Below are positions 1 through 6,297 of a DNA stretch of 9,624 nucleotides, one piece after another. A program made the position numbers and the translations under genes. The notes under the pieces were generated by a model. The model worked only from the letters and a program-made list of their open reading frames with translations. It was not told the DNA's origin and searched no databases. Position 1 is the first letter of the stretch. Every line of letters starts with the position of its first letter. This DNA comes from Aquificaceae bacterium (GTDB lineage Bacteria > Aquificota > Aquificia > Aquificales > Aquificaceae), in assembly GCA_015487365.1 (NCBI GenBank), contig WFPT01000035.1:1-9624 (forward strand). Reading direction: 5' to 3'.

Positions 1-368
1 ATTAAAAAGCTTATTAAAAGGTGAAAAATAAAGAAAAAAATGTTAAAATTTAGGGAATGAAATTTTAAAATTAATAAAAATATAAGAAAAAAATCTCTAA
101 AAATTAATAAAATAAGTGGATTTAAATCGGGTAAAAAGTTTAATAGGAGTTCATAAAGTAGGTAAGTTAAGGTATAGGTGGAGGTAAGCAGTCCGGGGGT
201 TTCTAAGAAAAGGTCAAGTAATAGACCGCTTAAAAGGAATTCCTTAAAGCTCCTCCTTTCTTTTAGGATGAGGTATATTAGAGGTAAGGGGGGTAGGTAG
301 AGGGGCTCCCCTAAGGGTAAGGGAGTGAGAAACCTTTCCAAAAGACTTAACAAAATTATCTTAACCAT
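1..368 (-). CDS. Small polytopic membrane protein, MreD-like (3' end beyond window)
   Basis: An open frame of 122 codons starts at ATG (366-368) and reaches the left edge without a stop, so the C-terminus is missing. It begins 4 bases after the mlaE stop, with no clear ribosome site. The protein is almost wholly hydrophobic, rich in Leu, Ile and Phe, with a charged KERR turn at 36-39. Residues 24-73 (LPPLPLIYLIL, then LLSGLLLDLFLETPGLL) resemble the core of MreD, the inner-membrane partner of MreC in the rod-shape elongation machinery, in which a Gly-Leu-Leu-Leu-Asp segment is typical. The last 40 or so codons lie in very AT-rich DNA, yet the frame stays open, which argues for real coding. 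The MreD call rests on pattern alone; another small membrane protein is possible. The open frame itself is more certain than the name. Confidence 0.5.
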   Translation of the reverse strand, partial: MVKIILLSLLERFLTPLPLGEPLYLPPLPLIYLILKERRSFKEFLLSGLLLDLFLETPGLLTSTYTLTYLLYELLLNFLPDLNPLILLIFRDFFLIFLLILKFHSLNFNIFFFIFHLLISFL

Positions 369-372
369 CAGA

Positions 373-1128
373 CTAAAATATTACCGCACTTAAAAAGTAA
401 TCGGAAATGAGGATTAGCATGGAAGAGGTTACCACCGAGTTGGTAGTTGCCCTACCCACCCCCTTGGTTCCACCGCTGGTGTAAAAGCCAAAGTAGCAAC
501 TGACCGCCCCAACTATTCCCCCAAAGAAGAAGGACTTTATAAGACCTCCGAAGATATCGTGGAATTCCGTCAAATCCCTCATCTTATCCCAGAATAGGAA
601 GGAATTTACTCCAAAGAGCTTAACCGCCACAAAGTAACCTCCAAATATTCCCGAAACGTCGGAAATCAGGGTTAAGGCGGGAACTCCTATTAAGGTGGCA
701 AAGAGTTTTGGGGAGACCAAATACCTTACGGGATTCACCGCTAAGACTTCAAGGGCGTCTATCTGCTCGGTAATCCTCATGGTCCCTATGCTGGCGGTCA
801 TAGCTGAACCTACCCTCGCTACTACCATCAGGGAGGTTAAAACGGGAGATAGCTCCCTACCCAAGGATATGGCAACTACCGCACCTATTAAGGTTTCCGC
901 GTTAAAACGGTGGAAGGTTGAGTAGGTTTGGAGGGCTATAACCCCACCGCTGAAAAGGGAGGTTATGGCAACCACTGGTATGGTTTCGGTCCCAACGTAG
1001 GATAGCTCACCTATAAGGTGCTTTAACTTGGGGGGTTTCCTGAATAAAAAGAAAATTCCTTCTAAGAACAAAAGGGTGGCCTTTCCAACCTCTTCCGCAA
1101 ATCTTAACGCTCCTCTGGAAGACAACAC
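373..1128 (-). CDS. mlaE: MlaE-family ABC transporter permease (phospholipid transport)
   Basis: This is an inner-membrane permease of the MlaE family, which with an ATPase (MlaF) and an MCE-domain protein (MlaD) moves phospholipids between inner and outer membranes. The 251 residues match the usual family length. Recognisable signatures are RELSPVLTSL (91-100), EQIDALEVLAVNP (121-133) containing the conserved EQIDAL element, and SGGTKGVGRATTNSVV (218-233) near the C-terminus. Hydrophobic segments lie around 47-70, 143-170, 193-215 and 235-251. The start is a GTG at 1126-1128, inside the last codons of petC (25-base overlap). A TAA lies three codons upstream in frame, so the start cannot be much earlier; the adjacent TTG at 1123-1125 is an alternative. 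The nearest strong purine-rich site (GGAGGAGGGAG) is unusually far upstream, so translation probably relies on coupling to petC. No ATPase or MCE gene is visible nearby. Confidence 0.92.
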   Translation of the reverse strand: MLSSRGALRFAEEVGKATLLFLEGIFFLFRKPPKLKHLIGELSYVGTETIPVVAITSLFSGGVIALQTYSTFHRFNAETLIGAVVAISLGRELSPVLTSLMVVARVGSAMTASIGTMRITEQIDALEVLAVNPVRYLVSPKLFATLIGVPALTLISDVSGIFGGYFVAVKLFGVNSFLFWDKMRDLTEFHDIFGGLIKSFFFGGIVGAVSCYFGFYTSGGTKGVGRATTNSVVTSSMLILISDYFLSAVIF

Positions 1129-1754
1129 TTTTCTTTATAATACTCCCTCCTCCACCAAAACATTACAAGACCAAGGATAATAGCGTAACCTATAAAGAGG
1201 ATTCCCATGATGGTCCTCTTTCTCCTTTCCCTTGAAGGGGGTAAGGATACACTACGCAGGTAGGAAACCACCTTTGCTACCTTTTCGGGTTGTCCCGCCA
1301 AGAGGGGTGGCATCTGGGTCCCGGGCAAAACCTTTTGGGGGTTTAGGATGAAGTTAAAGAGGTATTCCTTACCTCTGGCTAAGTATATGGTTGAAAGGTC
1401 GGGGGGAACCCTACCAAAGCTCTCCTTTAAGGCCTTTAACTCCTTTGCAAAGGCGGACTCATAGTTTGCCCTCAGGACCACATCTCCATAAGGGGACATC
1501 TGTTTTAAGAGTTTAAGTTTTTCCGTTCCCTCCGCAAAGGTGTGATAGACTCCATCGTACCTTATGGAGTGGCAGGAGGTGCAGTAGAGCTTAAAGATTT
1601 CCTTGCCCTCTTTGGCATACCTTTCATCCTCTATAATCTTTTCGTATTCCTTTGGAATGGTAAAGGCCTTCTCCTCCTCCTTGAAGGGATTTTTTATCCA
1701 CAAAACTCCAAAGGTAAAGAGGGCACAGAATATGAAAAATAGGGTTCTAAGCAT
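1104..1754 (-). CDS. petC: Cytochrome c1 of the bc1 complex
   Basis: This is the membrane-anchored c-type heme subunit that accepts electrons from the Rieske cluster and passes them to a soluble cytochrome c. The 216 residues have an N-terminal hydrophobic segment (2-20: signal or anchor), a heme-attachment motif CTSCH (C58, C61, H62), the c1-type PPDLS at 117-121, and GTQMPP at 145-150, where M148 is the likely sixth heme ligand. A second hydrophobic segment (182-200) is followed by a basic tail and would anchor the C-terminus in the membrane. The ATG overlaps the end of petB by 8 bases and is preceded by a strong AAGGAGG about 7 bases upstream, which fixes the start. It is shorter than proteobacterial c1 and keeps only one CxxCH, so it is a mono-heme form. 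It follows petA and petB, and mlaE begins inside its last codons. Confidence 0.93.
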   Translation of the reverse strand: MLRTLFFIFCALFTFGVLWIKNPFKEEEKAFTIPKEYEKIIEDERYAKEGKEIFKLYCTSCHSIRYDGVYHTFAEGTEKLKLLKQMSPYGDVVLRANYESAFAKELKALKESFGRVPPDLSTIYLARGKEYLFNFILNPQKVLPGTQMPPLLAGQPEKVAKVVSYLRSVSLPPSRERRKRTIMGILFIGYAIILGLVMFWWRREYYKEKCCLPEER

Positions 1755-2913
1755 TTTTCTCCCTCCTTTCTATAAGGGATATTATGGGCAAACTTATGAA
1801 AAAGAGTAAGAGTAGGAAGGTAAAGAACATTCCTAAGTATGCGTTTTTTGGGGTAGGTTTTAGGGTTCCAAGAACGGTTAAGGAAATTGCGGAAATTAAG
1901 AATACTACAAAGAGGGCAAAAAATAGGGGTCTTTTCCTTGCACTCCTTTTGGGTGAAAAGTCAAGGAGGGGCATAAGGAGTAGTAAAAAGAGTATAAGGC
2001 CAAAGAGGATAACTCCTAAGAGTTTGTTGGGAACGGACCTGAAAACTTCATAGTAGAGCAGTAAATACCACTCGGGTGCAACGTGGGGTGGAGTGCGCAG
2101 TGGGTTTGCGGGCTCAAAGTTATCAGGGCTTTTAAAGGGATGCATGTAAAAGAATACAAAAGTTAAAAATATGGCCATAAAGAACATGGCTATCCCAGCC
2201 TCCTTTAAGAGGACGTAGGGGAAGAAGGGATAACCACTTTCTTTGTCATAGGGCTCTATGCCTTCTGGGTGGGAAATTCCGTTTATCCTTACCAAGAGTA
2301 GGTGGAGGATTATTATGACTCCCATAACCACTGGGTATATTACCGTATGGGAGGAGTAAAACCTACCCAAGGCTATGTCTCCCAGCTCATAACCTCCCTT
2401 CATCCAAAGGGAAATAAACTCTCCTATCTTTGGAAAGGCTGTTGGCATTTCGGTAGTCACTACCGTTGCCCAGTAGGATAGCTGTCCCCAAGGTAGGACG
2501 TATCCACTTACCGTTTCAAGGATTAAGAGAACGTAAAGGAGCCAACCTAAAATCCAAGTAATCTCCCTTGGCCTCTTGTAGGCGTTGTAGTAAATCCCAG
2601 TAAGTATGTGCATATAAACGACCGCCATAAAGAAGTTTGCTCCCGCTGCGTGTAAGTTTCTAAAAAACCAGCCGAAGGGAACATACTTTTCTATTAGGAA
2701 ATTGACCGTATCAAAGGCCATCTGGGTCGTGGGCTTGTAATACATAACCAGGACCATTCCGGAGGTAAGTTGAACCAAATACATTATCAGGGAGAGGATT
2801 CCAAATACATAAGGAAAGGTTAGCTCCCTTGGGACCTTGTAGCCTATCATATACTCCTTCCAGAAGGTAATTACCTTAGTCCTACTTTCTAAGAAGTTTA
2901 AAATTTTCTCCAT
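1747..2913 (-). CDS. petB: Cytochrome b of the bc1 complex (full-length, b6-type heme spacing)
   Basis: This is the quinol-oxidising core of the bc1 complex, carrying two b hemes across the cytoplasmic membrane. At 388 residues it is a one-piece cytochrome b with about eight membrane spans, unlike the split b6/subunit IV of chloroplasts. Heme ligands are H88 (NLHAAGANFF), H102 (YMHILTG), H189 (SSHTVIYPV) and H204 (ILHLLLV). The Qo-site PEWY motif is at 280-283. H189 and H204 are 15 positions apart, the arrangement of cytochrome b6, instead of 14 as in mitochondrial cytochrome b. The N-terminal RTKVITFWKEY stretch and the LPWGQLSYWATVV segment (140-152) are typical of the family. The ATG has a perfect AGGAGG 7 bases upstream, placed inside the last codons of petA, so the operon is translationally packed. 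The quinone used cannot be read from the sequence; Aquificaceae generally use naphthoquinones. Confidence 0.96.
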   Translation of the reverse strand: MEKILNFLESRTKVITFWKEYMIGYKVPRELTFPYVFGILSLIMYLVQLTSGMVLVMYYKPTTQMAFDTVNFLIEKYVPFGWFFRNLHAAGANFFMAVVYMHILTGIYYNAYKRPREITWILGWLLYVLLILETVSGYVLPWGQLSYWATVVTTEMPTAFPKIGEFISLWMKGGYELGDIALGRFYSSHTVIYPVVMGVIIILHLLLVRINGISHPEGIEPYDKESGYPFFPYVLLKEAGIAMFFMAIFLTFVFFYMHPFKSPDNFEPANPLRTPPHVAPEWYLLLYYEVFRSVPNKLLGVILFGLILFLLLLMPLLDFSPKRSARKRPLFFALFVVFLISAISLTVLGTLKPTPKNAYLGMFFTFLLLLFFISLPIISLIERREKNA

Positions 2914-2916
2914 CTT

Positions 2917-3417
2917 TTAGCCTCCTATTATCAGTTTTCCATCTACGAGCTTTTGGGGTGGAATGGCAAGGGGTTTTGGAGGGGGGCCACCTATGACATC
3001 CCCATAAGGTGTGTAAGTGCCACCGTGGCAGGGACAGTGGAAGTGGGGTTGGTTTAGGTCCTCATCTCCTTCCTTCCTCCAAAGGGGAATGCATCCCAAA
3101 TGGGTGCATATACCTATCAGGGCAAAGACCCTTTTGCCTTTAAGTTTTTTAAGGTTTTCCTCCTCCCTTGAAGGACCCTTCCAGTGGTAGTTTTGAGGAA
3201 GCTTTACCACAAAGGTAGTCTTACCCTTCCAAGAGACAACCTTTACGTCAAAGTCGTTCATATTTGAAATATCCACCTCAACCCTTGCGGTGGCCAGAGA
3301 CTTACCCAGAGGTGAGAGGCTTCTTATTAAGGGATAGAAGGCCCCACCTAAACCAACAGCGGAAAGACCTATCAAGAGCTTTTCTACAAACTTCCTCCTG
3401 GAAACCCTTTCTTCCAT
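2917..3417 (-). CDS. petA: Rieske iron-sulfur protein of the bc1 complex
   Basis: This is the [2Fe-2S] subunit that takes one electron from quinol at the Qo site and shuttles it to cytochrome c1. The 166 residues start with a twin-arginine export signal, SRRKFVEK (6-13), then a hydrophobic anchor at about 14-32 that usually stays uncleaved. The cluster boxes are CTHLGC (C104, H106, C109) and CPCH (C128, C130, H131), giving the two Cys and two His ligands plus the disulfide pair C109-C130. A Pro-rich loop, GGPPPKPL (143-150), follows. The second box reads CHGGTY where most high-potential members have CHGSxY, so the Ser that hydrogen-bonds to the cluster is Gly here, while the Tyr is kept. The first gene of the bc1 cluster, it starts at ATG with a weak AGGA just upstream and a stop 4 bases ahead of petB. 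Confidence 0.95.
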   Translation of the reverse strand: MEERVSRRKFVEKLLIGLSAVGLGGAFYPLIRSLSPLGKSLATARVEVDISNMNDFDVKVVSWKGKTTFVVKLPQNYHWKGPSREEENLKKLKGKRVFALIGICTHLGCIPLWRKEGDEDLNQPHFHCPCHGGTYTPYGDVIGGPPPKPLAIPPQKLVDGKLIIGG

Positions 3418-3500
3418 ACTTCCTATTTTATCACCTAAGCTTAATCATAATATTAAGAAATTCTTATAACTTTATTAGGGCTCGTTAAGGGGTAGGCCCT
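3418..3500 (-). promoter_or_regulatory. Intergenic region with likely promoter of the petABC cluster
   Basis: These 83 AT-rich bases separate the polymerase gene from petA, both on the minus strand. Two -10-like elements are visible when read on the minus strand: TATGAT / TATTAT, about 35 bases before the petA ATG, and TGATAAAAT, which resembles an extended -10 ending only 7 bases before the ATG. No convincing -35 box was found at the right distance from either. A 6-base inverted repeat TAAGAA-A-TTCTTA (3454-3466) overlaps the region and could bind a dimeric regulator or be chance. A weak 5-base-arm hairpin (3477-3500) directly after the polymerase stop lacks a T-run, so I do not call it a terminator. 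Read-through from the upstream unit is possible. Confidence 0.35.
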
Positions 3501-4886
3501 TCAACACCAACGGGGACAAACCTTACAGTCTGAAACTATTGGAACTTTCTTAAACATAATTTTTCCAGCCTCCTCCATGGCCTTCTTCAAGAGCCTTTTG
3601 GTTTCTTCCGCTTCCTCCCTTGGACATTCTACCATCAGCTCGTCGTGAATTAAATTTACTACCTTTGCCCTGAGTTTTTGCCTCCTTACCTCCCTTGAAA
3701 AGAGTAAGAGGGCCAGTTTTAAAAGCTCCGCCCCAGAGGATTGGATGGGATAATTTATGGCATCGTTTAGGGTTTTACATAGGAGTGGCCTACCCAAAAG
3801 GGAATAGGCCCTTAAAAAGCCTTCCCTCCTTATCCTCTCCCCTAAAATCTTTTGCCTCTTAAAGAGGTTTGGAAAAAGGGAGTATAGAACCTTTAAGGGC
3901 TCTTCCTTACCTCCCAAGAGCTCCCTTAACCTTTCCCTGGAAGCCCCATATATTAGGGCAAAGTTTAGGGTTTTTGCCAAGTTTCTATCCACTTTTAGGA
4001 GCTCCGAGGTGTAGCTGTGTAGGTCCTTACCTTCCTTAAAGGCCTTTATCATCTCCTCCTCTTTATAAATTTCCGCAAAGATTCTGAGCTCCACCTGGGA
4101 GTAGTCGCATATTACAAAGAGGTTTCCCTCCTTTGGTTTAAAAAATCTCCTCAAGGCCTTTGGAACGTTTTGGACGTTTGGATTCTTTGAGTATATCCTG
4201 CCCGTTTTTGTGGTCAGTTCAAAGTGGGTGTAAATCCTCCCACCCTTTATAAATTCTTTAAAGGTGCTGTCCTCTTTCAAAAGTTTAGCATCCACGGGTA
4301 TGCCGTTTTTTTCCACTTCCACCACCTCCAACAGACTCGCCATATCCACCAAGGCGGAGGGGTTTTCCAGCTTAAAGATTTTATATACCCTACTTTTGTC
4401 CAAGGGGGGGAAATCCCAAACCTTTTTATCGCTCGTCCCGTTTATGGCCTTTAAAAGTTTTTCAAAGAGGCAGGATATGGCCTTTAAGGCGATGGAGTGC
4501 GTTTCTAAGATTTTTTCGTTGAGGAGGTTGGAGAAGGCTAAAACCTTGGGTATTTTAAGGTTGCAATACTTTTGACTTAAAGCTTCCAAGGACTTTTCCT
4601 CCTCACCCAAAAAGTGGGAGGCCAGGAGGAGGTCAAAGCAGGCGTAGGGCCTAAAATTTAAACCCTTTAAAAATTCCTTTAAATCGTAGCCCACTATTCC
4701 CCTCTCCCTTAAAAATCCTTCTATTATTTCCCTAAACCTTTGCCAAACAAGGGGCTCTATCAGAAGAGAAAATTTGCCGTCGGAAAGCCCCAAGAGTTTA
4801 TCCCTGTAAAGGAATAGATAATCTCCCCTCAACTCCCCTAAGGCTTTTATTAGCTCACCTTTGCTCTTTAAGTATAAAAACTTCAA
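3501..4886 (-). CDS. Reduced family-A DNA polymerase (exonuclease-dead, thumb-deleted PolA-like)
   Basis: The 461 residues align end to end with an Aquificales-type PolA, which has a 3'-5' exonuclease domain plus polymerase and no 5'-nuclease. Polymerase motifs are present: TGR (228-230) and NPNVQNVP (235-242); motif A DYSQVELR (D261, E266, R268); motif B with R301, K305, F309, Y313; NYPIQ (378-382); and motif C HDE (414-416). Both catalytic Asp are therefore kept. The exonuclease half is degenerate: the DxE box reads YLFLYRDK (23-30), the second reads GYDLKEFLKGL (66-76), and the YxxxD box is not recognisable near 128-138. Between GIPVD (195-199) and TGR only about 28 residues remain, against about 110-120 in Taq or Aquifex PolA, so the thumb is missing. 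The tail is CKVCPRWC. Start is TTG overlapping the mtnA TGA, without a clear ribosome site. The intact frame argues for function, but polymerisation is unproven; a full polA may lie elsewhere. Confidence 0.85.
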   Translation of the reverse strand: MKFLYLKSKGELIKALGELRGDYLFLYRDKLLGLSDGKFSLLIEPLVWQRFREIIEGFLRERGIVGYDLKEFLKGLNFRPYACFDLLLASHFLGEEEKSLEALSQKYCNLKIPKVLAFSNLLNEKILETHSIALKAISCLFEKLLKAINGTSDKKVWDFPPLDKSRVYKIFKLENPSALVDMASLLEVVEVEKNGIPVDAKLLKEDSTFKEFIKGGRIYTHFELTTKTGRIYSKNPNVQNVPKALRRFFKPKEGNLFVICDYSQVELRIFAEIYKEEEMIKAFKEGKDLHSYTSELLKVDRNLAKTLNFALIYGASRERLRELLGGKEEPLKVLYSLFPNLFKRQKILGERIRREGFLRAYSLLGRPLLCKTLNDAINYPIQSSGAELLKLALLLFSREVRRQKLRAKVVNLIHDELMVECPREEAEETKRLLKKAMEEAGKIMFKKVPIVSDCKVCPRWC

Positions 4887-5821
4887 CCCGTTTTTATTAT
4901 TCCATCTTCTGTGATTATGGCGGTTATGTTAGAGGGTGGGGTTATGTCAAAGGAGAGGTTGTATGCCCTTGAACTTTTAGGGGCAACCTCCTTACCAAAG
5001 CAACTTTTAACTTCCCCTTCCTGTCTTTCTTCCAAGGGTATTTCCCTTTCCCGTGTGAAGGTGCTCCTTGGAGCCACCACGTAAAAGGGAATTTTGTGAA
5101 ACTTGGCCAAAACCGAAAGGGAGTATGTTCCCACCTTGTTGGCTACCCTGTAATCGGGAGTAATCCTGTCCGCACCCACTATAACCACATCCACCTCCCC
5201 CTTTGCCATAAGATAGCCAGCAAGGCTATCCACTATTATCCTGTGCTCTATCCCCTCCCTTTCCAGCTCCCAAGCGGTTAGCCTTGAGCCCTGCAAGTAG
5301 GGTCTCGTTTCATCTACAAAGACGAAAACCTCTTTACCCATCTCCTTTGCCTTTTTAATTACCCCTAAGGCTGTTCCAAGTCCCAAGGTTGCAAGGGAGC
5401 CCGTGTTGCAGTGCGTTAGGACCCTTACCCTATCGGGTAAAAGTTTTGCTCCAACCTCCGCCATCCTTTCACTCCTTTGAATCTCCTCCTCTTCTATCCT
5501 CTGGGCCTCCCTTAAAAGCTCCCTACCTTCCTTGTAGGCCCTCATCATCCTGTCCAAGGAGTTCTTTAAGTTTATAGCGGTGGGCCTTGTGTTTATTAGG
5601 GTCCTATAAACTCTCTCCGGCTCCCTTCCCCTCAAAACACCCAAGTAAAAGCAGAAGCTTGCAAAACAGCCTATGGCGGGAGCCCCCCTTATGACCATCT
5701 CCTTTATGCACCTTGCCCCCTCCTCTTCGTCCTTAACCTTTAAGTACTCCTCCTTGAAGGGGAGCTTCCTCTGGTCCAAAACTTCTAAGTAATCTCCCTT
5801 AAAGTAGTAAGGCCTTATCAT
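4883..5821 (-). CDS. mtnA: S-methyl-5-thioribose-1-phosphate isomerase
   Basis: This enzyme converts the ring sugar methylthioribose-1-phosphate to methylthioribulose-1-phosphate in the methionine salvage pathway, recycling the methylthioadenosine left by polyamine and other SAM-dependent synthesis. It is cytosolic and belongs to the eIF2B-like isomerase family. The 312 residues include RGAPAIG (45-51), THCNTGSLAT (136-145) with catalytic C138, DETRPYLQGSRLTAWEL (170-186), VGADRI (215-220) with catalytic D218, and ANKVGTYSLSVLAKF (227-241). Length is slightly short for the family; the segment after APRSTF is contracted. The ATG lies 23 bases inside the end of the preceding gene, and its TGA overlaps the TTG start of the polymerase gene, so all three genes are translationally linked. 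No other methionine-salvage gene is in the window. An aldose- or ribose-1,5-bisphosphate isomerase is the main alternative, but the DETRP and THCN motifs fit MtnA best. Confidence 0.94.
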   Translation of the reverse strand: MIRPYYFKGDYLEVLDQRKLPFKEEYLKVKDEEEGARCIKEMVIRGAPAIGCFASFCFYLGVLRGREPERVYRTLINTRPTAINLKNSLDRMMRAYKEGRELLREAQRIEEEEIQRSERMAEVGAKLLPDRVRVLTHCNTGSLATLGLGTALGVIKKAKEMGKEVFVFVDETRPYLQGSRLTAWELEREGIEHRIIVDSLAGYLMAKGEVDVVIVGADRITPDYRVANKVGTYSLSVLAKFHKIPFYVVAPRSTFTREREIPLEERQEGEVKSCFGKEVAPKSSRAYNLSFDITPPSNITAIITEDGIIKTG

Positions 5822-6290
5822 CTATTTCCTTAAAGGGTATTCCGTAAAGCTCCTTGGCCTTTTTAAAGACCTGTCTAAGGTCCTTTCCAAAGCATTCTTC
5901 GGAAGCCCTGATTAGGTAATCTACATCCCTTAAAAGGACCTTTGCAAGGCCACTCCACCTTCCCCCGTTGAGGAATAAAACGTTTTCCCTCTCCTTTAAG
6001 GCCAAAACTACCTCCTCCCTTTTGAGCTCCTTTGAAGCGTCTAAGATTAAAACGTCTGAGCCCCTAAGCTTCCTTAAACCCTTGTAAAGGGAAAAGACCA
6101 AGTCCTTACCTTCCCCGTTTATAAAGCAAACCTCCGGAAACAGGTCAAAGAAGTTTTTTAGGTTTGGAGGTATTACCATAAAGATTACGTCCATACCTAT
6201 TAATTTTATGGCGGTCTTTAAGGTCCTCTTTAACCTTTCTATTATCCCCTCCCCCTGATTTACCAAGATGAGGAGTTTTAGCTTTGGCAT
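5799..6290 (-). CDS. Uncharacterised 163-residue protein, possibly a degenerate MobA-like nucleotidyltransferase
   Basis: I do not recognise this family with certainty. The sequence alternates hydrophobic strands with amphipathic helices, as in a Rossmann-like or GT-A fold: KLLILVNQ (5-12), DVIFMVIP (34-41), EVCFING (53-59), DVLILDAS (79-86) and VLFLNGG (104-110). The stretch GEGKDLVFSLYKGLRKL (59-75) followed by DVLILDAS has the order and spacing of the GPLAG helix and Asp strand in MobA-type molybdenum-cofactor guanylyltransferases, but the N-terminal glycine-rich nucleotide loop is absent, so catalysis of that type is unlikely. No signal peptide or membrane span is seen. The ATG lies 7 bases after the encoded CCA of tRNA-fMet, with no Shine-Dalgarno sequence in between; its TAA is 23 bases inside mtnA. 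The context suggests co-expression with mtnA and the polymerase. The coding call is firm, the function unknown. Confidence 0.82.
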   Translation of the reverse strand: MPKLKLLILVNQGEGIIERLKRTLKTAIKLIGMDVIFMVIPPNLKNFFDLFPEVCFINGEGKDLVFSLYKGLRKLRGSDVLILDASKELKREEVVLALKERENVLFLNGGRWSGLAKVLLRDVDYLIRASEECFGKDLRQVFKKAKELYGIPFKEIDDKALLL

Positions 6291-6297
6291 TACAAAG

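Noticed and set aside
695..925. Plus-strand open frame opposite mlaE
   Set aside because: Antisense to strongly conserved MlaE motifs, with no independent evidence of coding.
1784..2053. Plus-strand open frame of 89 codons inside cytochrome b
   Set aside because: It lies fully antisense to petB, is Lys/Arg/Ser-rich with no recognisable domain, and has no ribosome site; it is a by-product of the AGG/AAG-rich coding pattern.
3454..3466. Inverted repeat TAAGAA-A-TTCTTA as a regulator operator
   Set aside because: Arms of 6 AT-rich bases in an AT-rich spacer are expected by chance; noted only within the petA promoter region.
3477..3500. Hairpin after the polymerase stop (AGGGC / GCCCT arms)
   Set aside because: Only 5 paired bases with a 14-base loop and no following T-run; too weak for an intrinsic terminator.
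4224..4575. Two overlapping plus-strand open frames opposite the polymerase
   Set aside because: Considered as a possible second gene at the thumb-deletion site, but neither has family resemblance or a ribosome site, and the sense polymerase frame is conserved on both sides.
3501..4886. Frameshift or plain pseudogene explanation for the short polymerase
   Set aside because: The frame is open throughout, catalytic residues of motifs A, B and C are kept, and codon use matches its neighbours; a functional but reduced gene fits better, though decay is not excluded.
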